Assembly (NCBI RefSeq): GCF_002307475.1
Contig: NZ_NTMH01000040.1
Coordinates: 62,001 to 126,000 of the forward strand
Direction of reading: 5' to 3'
DNA: 64,000 bases
Source of the DNA: Pantoea allii
GTDB lineage: Bacteria > Pseudomonadota > Gammaproteobacteria > Enterobacterales > Enterobacteriaceae
Shown here: piece by piece, positions 18,279 to 28,259 of the stretch
Position numbering within the stretch: position 1 is the stretch's first letter
Layout: every line of letters begins with the position of its first letter
Translations under genes and position numbers: made by a program
Notes under the pieces: model-generated
Database searches by the model: none
Seen by the model: the letters and a program-made list of their open reading frames with translations, nothing else
What the model was told of the DNA's origin: nothing

Positions 18279-18304
18279 GGCTGCTCTGGTTTGCCAGAGC
18301 AGCC
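18279..18304. terminator. Stem-loop between ybhL and ybhN
   Basis: A perfect 11-bp stem (GGCTGCTCTGG with its complement) and a 4-base loop lies between the two stops. On the minus strand it is followed by TTTTATT, so it should end the ybhP-clsB-ybhN transcript and probably also ybhL. Confidence 0.65.
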
Positions 18305-18313
18305 GCTCCTCGG

Positions 18314-19279
18314 TTATGACTTCTGCAGTTTCTGCTCGTTTTTATGGCGCATATGTTTCGCGCGGCTCTCCAGTCCCAGATACAGCACCAGTGCCAGCAG
18401 CAGGGGCAAAATAAAATAGAGCACCCGGTAGGCCAGCAGGGCCGCAATAATCGTACCGTGAGAGAGATCTTCGCCGCTCAACAACGCTAAAAACACCGCT
18501 TCAAGCACGCCAATCCCCGCCGGAATATGAATAATCACCCCCGCAATGCTGCTGATCAACAGAACGCCCAGCACCATCGGATAGCCGACATCCTGACCCA
18601 GCAGCAGCCAGATAATGGTGCCCATCACCATCCAGTTGGCACAGGAAACGGCAAACTGAAACAGCGCCATGCGCAATGAAGGCAGTTGCAGCGTCTGGCC
18701 TTTGACCGTCCAGCGGCGACGTTTAGAAAAGGCACAGGACCAGAGATAGAACGCCACCAGCACCAGCAGGACAACCCCAATCAGTCGCAACGTGGTTTCG
18801 CCAATAAACCAGCCGCTGGGAATGGAAACCATGCCAGCGCTGAATACCACGCCCGCCAGCAGGATATAGCCCAGCCAGTTGGTGGCGATGCTGAGTGAGA
18901 AAATGCGCGTAATAGTGCCGCTGTCCAGGCCAAGGCGCGAATAGAGCCGGTAACGCATCGCCACACCGCCAACCCAGGTACTGAGCGTCAGGTTAAAGGC
19001 ATAGCAAATAAACGACACCAACATCACCTGACGCTTTGCCAGTTTATGGCCGCAGTAGGCCCGGCCAATCAGGTCGTAACAGCCATAAACAAGGTAACTG
19101 ACAATGACCAGGGCGGCCGCGGTCAGCACCACGTAGCGGTTATAGTTAACGATGACGTCATAAACGTCACCCCAGTTCACCTTACGTGCATAGATGACCA
19201 GCAGCACAATGACGGCAACAAAGAACAGGCCGGTAAGAATCTTTTTCGCCAGCTTCCAGCGCGGATGCGTATTTGCCAT
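18314..19279 (-). CDS. ybhN: YbhN, UPF0104 / lysylphosphatidylglycerol-synthase-like membrane protein
   Basis: A 321-residue polytopic inner-membrane protein with about eight hydrophobic segments, similar to E. coli YbhN (318) and to the flippase-like part of MprF. Recognisable parts are LTLSTWVGGVAMRYRLYSRLG, the SIAGVIIHIPAGIGVLEA block and the basic C terminus. Its job is not known; because it is the third gene of an operon with cardiolipin synthase clsB and ybhP, a part in phospholipid handling is a fair inference. Its ATG overlaps the clsB stop. Confidence 0.93.
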   Translation of the reverse strand: MANTHPRWKLAKKILTGLFFVAVIVLLVIYARKVNWGDVYDVIVNYNRYVVLTAAALVIVSYLVYGCYDLIGRAYCGHKLAKRQVMLVSFICYAFNLTLSTWVGGVAMRYRLYSRLGLDSGTITRIFSLSIATNWLGYILLAGVVFSAGMVSIPSGWFIGETTLRLIGVVLLVLVAFYLWSCAFSKRRRWTVKGQTLQLPSLRMALFQFAVSCANWMVMGTIIWLLLGQDVGYPMVLGVLLISSIAGVIIHIPAGIGVLEAVFLALLSGEDLSHGTIIAALLAYRVLYFILPLLLALVLYLGLESRAKHMRHKNEQKLQKS

Positions 19280-20523
19280 CAGGATTTCGCTCCTTCGTTA
19301 TTGGTTTCGACGCGGTCTTGCGTCTCCATTTCAGGCTGAACAGGCGGATCAATCTGGGCCAGCTTAGGGGTATGCGCAGGAAGCCATCCGGCGATAGCAG
19401 GGAAATGCCGCAGGAAGTGGAACACGACCACGCTTTTGGTCAGTTGCCACCAGGTGCGCGGCGGCAGTTTGTCCTCCTGAACACGCTGACAGTCTTCTGC
19501 CAGTAAATGCTCAAGATTGTCGCGTAATGTCTCGTTAAAGTGGCGATCGTGAATGATCAGGTTGGCTTCGAGGTTCAGCGACAAACTTAAGGGATCAAGG
19601 TTACTGGAACCCACTGTCGCCCACTGCTGATCTTTCACGGCCACTTTACCGTGCAGGGGCCGACGGCAATATTCGTAGACTTCAACGCCCGCATCCACCA
19701 GATAGTTATAGAGCAGTTCTGCGCCCACTTTAACGATCGGCATATCCGGTTCGCCCTGCACAATTAAACGGACCCGAACCCCGCGCTGCGCGGCATTGCG
19801 CATTTCCCGTAGCAACCGGTAGCCGGGGAAAAAGTAAGCATTAGCAATGATCACATCCTGTTTGGCGCTGCGCAGCATGTCCAGGTAGTGCTGTTCGATA
19901 TCGTCCCGGTGCTCGTTATTGTCGCGATAAACGAACAGCACCTGCGCGTCACCGGGCAGGGCATTTTTCGCCGGGCGATGTGAGCGCTGTCCCCACCAGC
20001 GGCGCGTAGTGGCTTCACTGCCAATCGCTTCTTGCAGGTAGCGGGTAATATCGGCCACCACCGGGCCTTTCACCTCCACGGTGTAGTCTTGTTTCGCTTC
20101 AGGACCGTAATCCGTGTTGTGCTCGGCAGAGAAATTGATACCACCGACAAACGCGATAACCCCATCAACCACCACGGTTTTTCGATGCAGGCGGCGGAAG
20201 ACATTGGTGCGCATGCCCATCACCAGCGGACGCGGATCGTAATAGATAAAGCGGACACCTGCCCGGGTGAGGCTGTTGACAAAGTCGTCTGACAACTCGG
20301 AAGACCCGTAGCCATCCACCATCATTTCAACCTTTACGCCGCGCTCTGCTGCCGCCAGCAGTTCACGGTGCAAGGCATTGCCCACATCATCTTCAAACAG
20401 GATAAAGGTTTCCAGCAGCACGCTGCGTTCGGCGCGCTGAATGGCGCCAAACACCCGAGGAAAAAACGTATCGCCATTTTCCAGCAAGCGCAGTTTGTTG
20501 CCTTCCTGCCATTCAAAATTCAT
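19279..20523 (-). CDS. clsB: Cardiolipin synthase B
   Basis: A 414-residue phospholipase-D-superfamily protein, one residue longer than E. coli ClsB (YbhO). The two HKD motifs are HRKTVVVDG with FVGGINFS, and [10 protein letters not shown] with [11 protein letters not shown]. It makes cardiolipin from two phosphatidylglycerols, or from phosphatidylglycerol and phosphatidylethanolamine in related enzymes, at the inner membrane. It is the middle gene of ybhP-clsB-ybhN; both junctions overlap by a few bases. Confidence 0.96.
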   Translation of the reverse strand: MNFEWQEGNKLRLLENGDTFFPRVFGAIQRAERSVLLETFILFEDDVGNALHRELLAAAERGVKVEMMVDGYGSSELSDDFVNSLTRAGVRFIYYDPRPLVMGMRTNVFRRLHRKTVVVDGVIAFVGGINFSAEHNTDYGPEAKQDYTVEVKGPVVADITRYLQEAIGSEATTRRWWGQRSHRPAKNALPGDAQVLFVYRDNNEHRDDIEQHYLDMLRSAKQDVIIANAYFFPGYRLLREMRNAAQRGVRVRLIVQGEPDMPIVKVGAELLYNYLVDAGVEVYEYCRRPLHGKVAVKDQQWATVGSSNLDPLSLSLNLEANLIIHDRHFNETLRDNLEHLLAEDCQRVQEDKLPPRTWWQLTKSVVVFHFLRHFPAIAGWLPAHTPKLAQIDPPVQPEMETQDRVETNNEGAKS

Positions 20524-21281
20524 AGATGGATCTCCACCGCCAGCGGCGCGTGATCGGAAAGGTGTGACCAGGGTTTACGCGGCAGCGCCCAGGGATGACT
20601 CACCGTGGCGTTGCGGACGTAAATACGATCCAGTCGCAGAAGGGGGAAACGTGCCGGAAAGGTGCGCGCCGGTCGGCCATTTTTGAGGCTAAACACCTCT
20701 TTCAGTCCCGCCCCTTTTTGCAATATTTTATTGGCCCGGCCCTGCCAGTCGTTGAAATCGCCGGCCACCACAACCGGAGCATCGGGCGGCAGCGCCTTCA
20801 CCATCTCGTTCAGCATCGCCATTTGAGCGCGACGGTGGGCCGCTTTCAGGCCGAGATGGACACAGATGACGTGCAGCGTGCCGTAAGGCTCGGGAAGCGC
20901 GATTTTGCAGTGCAACATGCCACGGTTTTCACTCCCGGCAACAGAGACATCGCGGTTCTCATAGTCAGCAATAGGAAAGCGCGACAGCACGGCGTTGCCG
21001 TGGTGTCCTTCCGGATAAACGGCGTTGCGGCCATAGGCGAAATCGTTCCACATGGTGTCAGCCAGAAACTCATAATGTGAGGTGTTGGGCCAGTTTTCAT
21101 GTTGCAGTGGGTGGATATCATGTGTTCCCATCACCTCCTGTAACAAGACGATATCTGCCGATGTTGCACGTACCGCGTCGCGCAATTCAGGCAAGATGAA
21201 GCGTCGGTTAAACGGGGCAAAACCTTTGTGGGTATTGATCGTCAGGACTTTAATTGAAAATCCTTGCTTAATTTGTGGCAT
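20520..21281 (-). CDS. ybhP: Endonuclease/exonuclease/phosphatase-family protein YbhP
   Basis: A 253-residue protein, equal in length to E. coli YbhP, of the EEP metal-dependent hydrolase superfamily. The active-site elements are visible: LQEVMGTHD (metal-binding Glu), [15 protein letters not shown] (Asp/Asn pair) and LSDHAPL (catalytic Asp-His). The substrate is unknown; the family includes DNases and sphingomyelinase-type phosphodiesterases. Because it leads the clsB operon, a phospholipid-linked role is likely. Confidence 0.93.
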   Translation of the reverse strand: MPQIKQGFSIKVLTINTHKGFAPFNRRFILPELRDAVRATSADIVLLQEVMGTHDIHPLQHENWPNTSHYEFLADTMWNDFAYGRNAVYPEGHHGNAVLSRFPIADYENRDVSVAGSENRGMLHCKIALPEPYGTLHVICVHLGLKAAHRRAQMAMLNEMVKALPPDAPVVVAGDFNDWQGRANKILQKGAGLKEVFSLKNGRPARTFPARFPLLRLDRIYVRNATVSHPWALPRKPWSHLSDHAPLAVEIHL

Positions 21282-21459
21282 ACTCGCGACGCGCTCCTTT
21301 TCATCTTCGTTAACGACAAAGTGTAGTCTTTGTCACAAATGGAGGGTGAAGAAGAGGAATAATTAAGGCGTTATCTGAAATTTGCTTTACATTGAGGAAA
21401 CCGTCCCTGGCCGGATTCGGTTGCATTTGAGCAACTCGCCAGGTCTGCAGGAGAAAAAT

Positions 21460-21852
21460 ATGAAATTGTCTAATCGCTTTCAAATTATTACCGGTCAAAC
21501 CTGGGCCCACATCGCTATGCACGTGTTGGTGATTGCCGCGCTGGTATGGGGCTGGAAACATAAAGCACTGGTCGAAGTGTGCAGTACCCTGGTGGTGACG
21601 TATGCAGGGGTGTTTATCGCCATGCTGATCACGCAGCGTAGTGCCCGTTTACGCACCCTCGGTGATTACCTGGAAGAGGCGACCACCACCTACTATTTTG
21701 GCGCCGCCATGATGATGCTGTTCCTGGTCTCGCGCATCTTCCACAACAACCTGCTGTTAGCCAGCCTTGGCATGGTTATGCTGCTGGGCCCGGCGCTGGT
21801 TTCTCTGCTGGTGAAAGAGCCCGCACGACGTATTGAGAAAAAACGCAGCTAA
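21460..21852 (+). CDS. ybhQ: Inner-membrane protein YbhQ
   Basis: A 130-residue membrane protein with four hydrophobic helices, resembling E. coli YbhQ (136), most clearly in LEEATTTYYFGAAMMM and the ILLGPALVSLL-like end, followed by a basic tail. Function is unknown. A longer frame opens at 21382, but the ATG at 21460 has GCAGGAG before it and matches the family N terminus. It is divergent from ybhP and followed by a terminator. Confidence 0.88.
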   Translation: MKLSNRFQIITGQTWAHIAMHVLVIAALVWGWKHKALVEVCSTLVVTYAGVFIAMLITQRSARLRTLGDYLEEATTTYYFGAAMMMLFLVSRIFHNNLLLASLGMVMLLGPALVSLLVKEPARRIEKKRS

Positions 21853-21870
21853 GTTAGCCGCCCAATGAAA

Positions 21871-21897
21871 AGCCACCGCAAGGTGGCTTTCTTGTTT
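21871..21897 (+). terminator. Rho-independent terminator of ybhQ
   Basis: AGCCACC (21871-21877), a GCAA tetraloop and GGTGGCT (21882-21888) are followed by TTCTTGTTT. It lies 18 bases after the ybhQ stop. Confidence 0.75.
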
Positions 21898-22074
21898 AAG
21901 GGGTTATGTAATCAATTGTGAGCTATCTCGCACAGAGACGTTAAAGCTGTTACACTCCGCCGCTTATGCATCGTAGTTTGCACCCTTTTCACGCGTCAGC
22001 GTCAGCTGGCGTCACTATCCCTCTGAAAACTACACCGTGAAACACGGTCAGAGTGGACCGGAGTAATACTCGTC

Positions 22075-23418
22075 ATGTCTTTTGACTCTCTCGGCCTGAG
22101 TGCCGATATTTTGCGTGCGGTTGCTGAGCAAGGCTACAGCGAACCCACTCCTATCCAGCGCCAGGCTATTCCTGTGGTGCTGTCCGGTCGCGATCTGCTG
22201 GCAAGCGCGCAGACCGGCACCGGCAAAACGGCCGGTTTTACGCTGCCTTTATTGCAGAAGCTGTCAGCAAATGCGGGCGCGGTGCGTGGACGCCGTCCTG
22301 TGCGTGCCCTGATCCTGACGCCAACCCGTGAACTGGCCGCCCAGGTCGGTGAAAACGTGGTTGAATACAGTAAGTATTTACCGCTTCGTTCACTGGTGGT
22401 TTTCGGTGGGGTAAGCATTAACCCGCAGATGATGAAGCTGCGCGGCGGGGTCGATATTCTGGTGGCAACGCCAGGCCGTTTGTTGGACCTGGTCCATCAG
22501 AACGCGGTTGACCTTTCCCAGGTCGAAGTGCTGGTACTGGATGAAGCCGATCGCATGCTCGACATGGGCTTTATCCATGACATTCGTCGCCTGCTGGCAA
22601 AACTGCCTGCCAAACGTCAGAACCTGCTGTTCTCGGCGACGTTCTCAGATGAGATTAAAACCCTGGCAGAAAAACTGCTGCATAACCCAGAGCAGGTGGA
22701 AGTGGCACGCCGCAACACCGCCTCTGAGCAGGTTTCTCAGCAGGTGCATTTTGTTGATAAGAAACGCAAACGGGAATTGCTGTCGCAGCTGATCGGTGAA
22801 GGTAACTGGCAGCAGGTACTGGTGTTTACCCGAACCAAGCATGGTGCTAACCACCTTGCCGAGCAGTTGGGTAAAGACGGCATTACCGCAGCGGCGATTC
22901 ACGGTAACAAGAGCCAGGGAGCACGTACGCGCGCACTGGCCGATTTTAAGTCCGGTTCGATTCGCGTACTGGTTGCTACCGATATTGCGGCCCGTGGCCT
23001 GGATATTGAAGAGCTGCCACACGTCGTGAACTACGAGCTCCCCAACGTGGCTGAAGACTATGTGCACCGTATTGGTCGTACCGGTCGTGCCGCGGCTACT
23101 GGCGTCGCGTTGTCACTGGTGTGCGTGGATGAACACAAGCTGCTGCGTGATATCGAGCGTCTGCTTAAGCGTGAGATTCCGCGTCTTGCCGTGCCTGGCT
23201 ATGAGCCCGATCCGAGCATCAAAGCTGAGCCTATTGTGAATGGCCGTCAGTCGCAGCAACCCCGTGGTCGTAGCCAGGGTGGACAGGGTGCGGGTGGTGC
23301 GCGTTCACAAGGGGATAAACGTTCCCAGCCGCGTCGTCAGGGACCGGCAACGAGCCAGTCTGATAAGCCTGCTGCTCGCCCACGTCGCCCTGCGCCTAAG
23401 CGTAGCGGAAACGCCTGA
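22075..23418 (+). CDS. rhlE: ATP-dependent RNA helicase RhlE
   Basis: A 447-residue DEAD-box helicase, close to E. coli RhlE. All core motifs are intact: Q motif near [10 protein letters not shown], motif [10 protein letters not shown], Ia [37 protein letters not shown] and [11 protein letters not shown]. The last 70 residues are a basic, Gly/Arg/Gln-rich tail typical of the protein, probably for RNA contacts. RhlE modulates ribosome assembly and RNA turnover. A bulged hairpin lies in its leader. dusC follows after two bases, suggesting a shared transcript that is not the E. coli arrangement. Confidence 0.97.
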   Translation: MSFDSLGLSADILRAVAEQGYSEPTPIQRQAIPVVLSGRDLLASAQTGTGKTAGFTLPLLQKLSANAGAVRGRRPVRALILTPTRELAAQVGENVVEYSKYLPLRSLVVFGGVSINPQMMKLRGGVDILVATPGRLLDLVHQNAVDLSQVEVLVLDEADRMLDMGFIHDIRRLLAKLPAKRQNLLFSATFSDEIKTLAEKLLHNPEQVEVARRNTASEQVSQQVHFVDKKRKRELLSQLIGEGNWQQVLVFTRTKHGANHLAEQLGKDGITAAAIHGNKSQGARTRALADFKSGSIRVLVATDIAARGLDIEELPHVVNYELPNVAEDYVHRIGRTGRAAATGVALSLVCVDEHKLLRDIERLLKREIPRLAVPGYEPDPSIKAEPIVNGRQSQQPRGRSQGGQGAGGARSQGDKRSQPRRQGPATSQSDKPAARPRRPAPKRSGNA

Positions 23419-23420
23419 CA

Positions 23421-24380
23421 ATGCGGGTTTTGCTGGCACCAATGGAAGGCGTACTGGATTCCCTGGTACGCCAGCTGTTGACGGAGGTCAACGACTACGA
23501 TCTGTGCATTACAGAGTTTCTGCGTGTCGTTGACCAGCTCCTGCCGGTAAAATCCTTCTATCGTCTCTGTCCAGAACTGCACCATGCCAGCCGGACGCCA
23601 TCGGGCACGCTGGTCCGTCTGCAGTTGCTCGGACAGCATCCTGACTGGCTGGCGGAAAATGCCGCCCGCGCGGTCACGCTGGGTTCCTGGGGCGTCGATC
23701 TCAACTGCGGTTGTCCGTCAAAGCTGGTCAACGGCAGCGGCGGCGGTGCCACCTTGTTAAAAGATCCCGATTTAATCTATCGCGCGGCGAAAGCCATGCG
23801 CGCCGCTGTGCCTGACGCTTTGCCGGTCACGGTGAAGGTCCGTCTTGGCTGGGATTCCAGCGCACGCAGCATGGAAATTGCCGATGCGGTGCAGCAGGCC
23901 GGTGCCAGCGAGCTGGTGGTACATGGCCGTACCAAAGAAGATGGCTACCGCGCCGAGGCGATTAACTGGCAGGCCATCGGGGAAATCCGTCAGCGCCTGC
24001 GTATTCCGGTCATCGCCAATGGTGAGATTTGGGACTGGCAAACGGCCCAGGATTGCCTGCAGACGACCGGCTGTGATGCCGTGATGATTGGTCGTGGTGC
24101 GCTCAACGTGCCTAACCTGAGTCGGGTCATCAAGTACAATGAAGCCCCGCTGCCCTGGCCGGAAGTGGTCGCGCTGTTGCAAAAGTACACCCGGCTGGAA
24201 AAGCAGGGCGATACCGGCATGTACCATGTGGCACGTATCAAACAGTGGTTGGGTTATTTGCGCAAAGCCTACGGTGAGGCCGGCGAGCTGTTCGGAGAGA
24301 TTCGCGCGTTAAAATCTTCCCAGGAGATTGCCACAGCGATTAACCGTTATGCCGAATGGCACGGGCAGACCTGTCATTAA
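23421..24380 (+). CDS. dusC: tRNA-dihydrouridine(16) synthase DusC
   Basis: A 319-residue FMN-dependent enzyme that reduces uridine 16 in the tRNA D-loop. It starts [17 protein letters not shown] like E. coli DusC (315 residues). The catalytic cysteine is C98 in LNCGCPSK (C96 is the first); [20 protein letters not shown] and the FMN-phosphate site MIGRGAL follow. The C-terminal helical domain with [15 protein letters not shown] is that of DusC rather than DusA or DusB. It begins two bases after the rhlE stop; in E. coli dusC (yohI) is far from rhlE. Confidence 0.96.
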   Translation: MRVLLAPMEGVLDSLVRQLLTEVNDYDLCITEFLRVVDQLLPVKSFYRLCPELHHASRTPSGTLVRLQLLGQHPDWLAENAARAVTLGSWGVDLNCGCPSKLVNGSGGGATLLKDPDLIYRAAKAMRAAVPDALPVTVKVRLGWDSSARSMEIADAVQQAGASELVVHGRTKEDGYRAEAINWQAIGEIRQRLRIPVIANGEIWDWQTAQDCLQTTGCDAVMIGRGALNVPNLSRVIKYNEAPLPWPEVVALLQKYTRLEKQGDTGMYHVARIKQWLGYLRKAYGEAGELFGEIRALKSSQEIATAINRYAEWHGQTCH

Positions 24381-24438
24381 TCGTGCGGCGTTTTTTGGCG
24401 TCAACAACGGGTAGCGCAGCGTCCTGCCGCGCAGACCA

Positions 24439-25356
24439 TTAATACTTTTCAGGCACGATCATATTGTCCGGCACGTCGTTACGACGGTAATCCTCAGACC
24501 GTTCGCGCGGTGGCAGAACGATTTCATCATGGGGAGAGTCTTCATAAGGCACCTGTTGCAAAAGGTGGCTGATGCAGTTCAGACGCGCACGCTTTTTATC
24601 CACGCCCTGAACGACCCACCAGGGCGCATCCGGGATATTGGTGCGGCTCAGCATCTCTTCTTTTGCTTCGGTATAGTCTTCCCAGCGGCGGCGACTTTCC
24701 AGATCCATCGGGCTGAGTTTCCACTGTTTGAGCGGATCGTGGATGCGGCTCATAAAGCGCAACTCCTGCTCCTCGTCAGTAATGGAAAACCAGTATTTGA
24801 CGATTTGAATACCGCTGCGAGTCAGCATTTTTTCAAACTCCGGCACGCTGCGATAAAACTCCTCGACCTCCGCCTCATTACAAAAGCCCATTACGCGTTC
24901 CACGCCTGCCCGGTTGTACCAGCTCCTGTCGAACAGCACCATTTCGCCCGCAGCAGGTAAATGCGCAATGTAACGCTGGAAATACCATTGCGTTTTTTCG
25001 CGATCGTTAGGCGCTGGCAGTGCGGCAACCCGGCAGGTACGCGGGTTCAGGCGCTGCGTAATGCGTTTAATCACGCCACCTTTACCGGCAGCATCGCGGC
25101 CTTCGAACAGGATAACCAGGCGGTGACCGGTGCGCATCACCCAGTCCTGGAGCTTAACCAGTTCACCCTGCAGGCGCAGCAGTTCGCGAAAATAGTGACG
25201 ACGCCAGGCCTTTTCATCCGTTCCGGCTGGCGTGGTATCGCCAAAACGCAGATCGTCGAGTTCCAGCTCCAGTTCTTCATCGTAGCTGTCGTAGAACTCC
25301 TGCAATAAACGCTGATTAAACGCGTCGCGGTTGAAACTGTTATCGTGTGTTGCCAT
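24439..25356 (-). CDS. ppk2: Polyphosphate kinase 2
   Basis: A 305-residue cytosolic enzyme of the PPK2 family, probably the class that phosphorylates nucleoside diphosphates with polyphosphate as donor. Walker A is FEGRDAAGKGG (about 84-94); the lid and Walker B region show DRSWYNRAGVERVMGFC, and the FQRYIAHLPAAGEMVLFDR block is typical. E. coli K-12 has only the unrelated Ppk1. The gene begins 14 bases after the stop of the phosphate transporter, so the two form an operon linking phosphate uptake with polyphosphate use. Nucleotide preference cannot be read from the sequence. Confidence 0.93.
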   Translation of the reverse strand: MATHDNSFNRDAFNQRLLQEFYDSYDEELELELDDLRFGDTTPAGTDEKAWRRHYFRELLRLQGELVKLQDWVMRTGHRLVILFEGRDAAGKGGVIKRITQRLNPRTCRVAALPAPNDREKTQWYFQRYIAHLPAAGEMVLFDRSWYNRAGVERVMGFCNEAEVEEFYRSVPEFEKMLTRSGIQIVKYWFSITDEEQELRFMSRIHDPLKQWKLSPMDLESRRRWEDYTEAKEEMLSRTNIPDAPWWVVQGVDKKRARLNCISHLLQQVPYEDSPHDEIVLPPRERSEDYRRNDVPDNMIVPEKY

Positions 25357-25370
25357 GACGATTCACCTGG

Positions 25371-26975
25371 TCAGATGTGGATAAACAGCCCGTAGAGCAG
25401 GGCCGAAAGTAAGACGGAAACCGGCAGCGTTAATACCCAGGCCACAGCCAGATTCCGCAGCGTGGACATTTGCAGGCCTGAGCGGTTTGCCGCCATGGTT
25501 CCTGCTACGCCGGACGAGAGAACGTGCGTGGTGGACACGGGCAAACCGAATGCGTCGGCCGCACCGATGGTCACCATCGCCACCATTTCGGCGCTGGCAC
25601 CCTGGGCATAAGTCAGATGTGTTTTACCGATCCGCTCGCCCACGGTGACCACAATTCGTCGCCAGCCAACCATGGTGCCCAGCCCCAGCGCGATAGCAAC
25701 GACCACCTTCACCCACATCGGAATAAAGCGCGTGGCGCTGTCCAGCTCGGTCTTGACGGCTTTCAGGTTACGTTGCGTCTGATCCGGTAGGGCGACGTTA
25801 GCGGTTTGCAAATGCTTAATGGACTCCGAAGCCAGATACATTTGATTTCGGGTATTGGTTACGGATTGCGCCGGAATGTTTTCCATGGAACCGTAACGGC
25901 GAATTTGATCGCCCACGTCGTGCAGTGTCATGGCCAGCGCAGGCAGAACGTTGGGATTGGGTTTCCCGCTGCTGACAAACGCGGTTAACACGTCGCGTGG
26001 AACAGGCGCGGGCGTGGCGGCAGGCTGAATATGCAACAGCTGTTGTGCCGTGACTTCGGTCAGTGCGGCAACGCGGGGTATCTGGTCGGACGGCAGAGAA
26101 CGGTTCAGGGCATAGGCGATCGGCATGGTGCCGACCAGAATCAGCATGATCAGCCCCATGCCTTTTTGTCCGTCGTTCGACCCATGGGCAAACGAAACAC
26201 CGGTACAGGTCAGAATCAGCAGTCCACGAATCCAGACGGGCGGCGGCTCGTTGCTCTGCGGAGCCTGATAAAGTTGGCGGTTACGAATAAACAGCTTCAT
26301 CGTCCACAGCAGCAGGGCGGCGCAGACAAATCCCACCACCGGCGACAGCAGAAGGGCATAACCGACTTTCAGGGCCTGCTCCCAGTCAACGCCACTCAAG
26401 CCACTGCGACCGTGCAGCATGGCATTCGCGACGCCGACCCCGATAATGGAGCCAATTAAGGTGTGCGAGGAGGAGGAGGGCAGGCCGAGATACCAGGTCC
26501 CCAGGTTCCAGATAATCGCCGAGAACAGCAGGGCATAAATCATGGCAAAGCCGTTACCGCTGCTGGCCTGCAATATCAGCTCGACGGGCAGCAATGAAAT
26601 AATGCCAAAGGCGACCACGCCGCTGGAGAGCATCACGCCAAGAAAATTACACAGCCCTGACCAGACCACGGCAACACCGGGCGTCAGAGAGTGGGTATAG
26701 ATGACCGTGGCGACCGCATTGGCGGTATCGTGAAAGCCGTTCACAAACTCAAAGCCCAGCGCAATCAGCAACGCAAGGCCTAGCAGAAAGAACGGCAAAT
26801 AACTGGTGACGGGCGTATTGGTTTTTTCTACATCGTGGAACAGGTTAAACCCGGCAAAAGCCAGACCGGCGATCAGCAGAACAATGAAGATCGTTTTTGT
26901 GAAGCGGCTACCTTTGCCATTGAAATCAGGGCGTCCATGAGTCGAACCTGAAGAGGGTAAACTGTTTTCGCTCAT
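25371..26975 (-). CDS. Inorganic phosphate transporter, PiT family
   Basis: A 534-residue membrane protein of the PiT family (low-affinity phosphate permease, PitA relative). The two duplicated signatures are present: GFEFVNGFHDTANAVATVIYTHSL in the N-terminal half (about residues 70-93) and GAADAFGLPVSTTHVLSSG in the C-terminal half, with another SSSHTLIGSIIG copy. About ten hydrophobic helices are seen, with a large hydrophilic loop in the middle. The open frame extends 76 codons upstream, but the ATG at 26975 has AAGAGG before it and starts the family homology. It is the first gene of a pit-ppk2 operon, divergent from the CorA-type gene. Confidence 0.92.
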   Translation of the reverse strand: MSENSLPSSGSTHGRPDFNGKGSRFTKTIFIVLLIAGLAFAGFNLFHDVEKTNTPVTSYLPFFLLGLALLIALGFEFVNGFHDTANAVATVIYTHSLTPGVAVVWSGLCNFLGVMLSSGVVAFGIISLLPVELILQASSGNGFAMIYALLFSAIIWNLGTWYLGLPSSSSHTLIGSIIGVGVANAMLHGRSGLSGVDWEQALKVGYALLLSPVVGFVCAALLLWTMKLFIRNRQLYQAPQSNEPPPVWIRGLLILTCTGVSFAHGSNDGQKGMGLIMLILVGTMPIAYALNRSLPSDQIPRVAALTEVTAQQLLHIQPAATPAPVPRDVLTAFVSSGKPNPNVLPALAMTLHDVGDQIRRYGSMENIPAQSVTNTRNQMYLASESIKHLQTANVALPDQTQRNLKAVKTELDSATRFIPMWVKVVVAIALGLGTMVGWRRIVVTVGERIGKTHLTYAQGASAEMVAMVTIGAADAFGLPVSTTHVLSSGVAGTMAANRSGLQMSTLRNLAVAWVLTLPVSVLLSALLYGLFIHI

Positions 26976-27138
26976 GCAAAACCTCTTAGCGGATGCAGAT
27001 GCGGATTTACATCTGGTTAACGCTGTTTGATACCCGCTTTTTGTGACAAAAAAATGATCTACGCCGTGCGAGGTCATTTTGCTGTAACAAAACTGCAGCA
27101 GGCTGAGAGTCTTTATTGATGATGCTGACAGGATTGCC

Positions 27139-28161
27139 ATGGCGACAGACGTTGTTCTTCCCCCACAAAAACGTGATTTTGATGATGATGTGGCCGGACT
27201 CATCCATGGTTATCTCTTTTCTCCCGACGCTCTCCCTGTCCGCCTGAATGCCCGTGAAGCGGTCAAACTCGGGGAGGCGCTGCCTGACGACGGCTTTCTC
27301 TGGCTGCATATCAACCTGAATCATGCCCGCGCGCAGAACTGGGTGCAGAGTCACTTCCAGGTGGATGATGACTTCTTCGACGAAATTCACTCTGCTTCAC
27401 CGCGTACCCGACTGGCGGAGCAAAGTAGCGCGTTGCTGGCGGTGCTAAACGATGTCACGCTCAATCAGGAAAACCGCAGTACGCAAAATGCGACCCTGTG
27501 GATCTGGTGTCGGCGCAATCTGGTGGTGAGCGCCCGTTATCGCCCGTCGGTGATGATTGAAAAGATGCAGCAGGGGTTAACCCGACACAGCTTTCCCAGT
27601 GCAGAAGCCTTGCTGCTTTATCTTCTTGGCGAGCAGGAGTTACAGCTGGAACAGGTGGTGCGGCGTATCAGTCAGGTAGTCGACAGCATAGAAGAGCGCT
27701 TATTAAGTACGGCGATTAAAGCTAACCGCAGTGAGCTGGGGCATTACCGACGTATGCTGTTGCGAATTCAGCGTCTTCTGGCACCGGAACCGGCGGCACT
27801 GTTTCGCTTGCTCAACCGGCCTCCGGCCTGGCTAAACCGCGACACGCTTCGCGAGCTGCGTGCGTTTACGGAAGAGTTCAGCGTGGTGCTTAACGATCTT
27901 GCCAGCCTGATGGAGCGCATCCGGCTTCTGCAGGAAGAGATTGCGGCTCGCCTGATGGAGCAGAGTAACCGGACGCTTTACCTGTTAACCGTCATTACGG
28001 TGCTGGCGCTGCCGATTAATATCGTGGCGGGGTTTTTTGGTATGAACGTGGGCGGGATTCCGCTGGCCTCGAATCCGCACGGTTTTTTACTGCTGGTGCT
28101 GATCGTATTCGTTTTTACCTTGCTGGCAGGCTGGCTGACCTTTCGACGACCCTCGGCGTAG
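27139..28161 (+). CDS. CorA/ZntB-family divalent cation transporter
   Basis: A 340-residue protein of the CorA family. The long N-terminal cytoplasmic part (about 1-275) is followed by two transmembrane helices at the C terminus; the signature GMN lies at 301-303 (FFGMNVGGIPL), and the loop then differs from the CorA MPEL motif, which is more like ZntB. ZntB moves zinc, CorA magnesium; which ion this one carries cannot be told from the sequence. The gene stands alone, divergent from pit, with a strong bidirectional terminator after it. Confidence 0.85.
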   Translation: MATDVVLPPQKRDFDDDVAGLIHGYLFSPDALPVRLNAREAVKLGEALPDDGFLWLHINLNHARAQNWVQSHFQVDDDFFDEIHSASPRTRLAEQSSALLAVLNDVTLNQENRSTQNATLWIWCRRNLVVSARYRPSVMIEKMQQGLTRHSFPSAEALLLYLLGEQELQLEQVVRRISQVVDSIEERLLSTAIKANRSELGHYRRMLLRIQRLLAPEPAALFRLLNRPPAWLNRDTLRELRAFTEEFSVVLNDLASLMERIRLLQEEIAARLMEQSNRTLYLLTVITVLALPINIVAGFFGMNVGGIPLASNPHGFLLLVLIVFVFTLLAGWLTFRRPSA

Positions 28162-28200
28162 CGGCCTGAGCGCGTAAGATCGGGCCGGGGTGACGTCATA

Positions 28201-28237
28201 AAAAAAGCCAGCGCGGATTATCCTGCGCTGGCTTTTT
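28201..28237. terminator. Bidirectional terminator between the CorA-type gene and ldtB
   Basis: AGCCAGCGC (28206-28214) and GCGCTGGCT (28225-28233) form a 9-bp stem flanked by an A run on the left and TTTTT on the right, so it can stop transcripts from both convergent genes. Confidence 0.9.
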
Positions 28238-28259
28238 AACAACCTGAAGACGGACAGCC

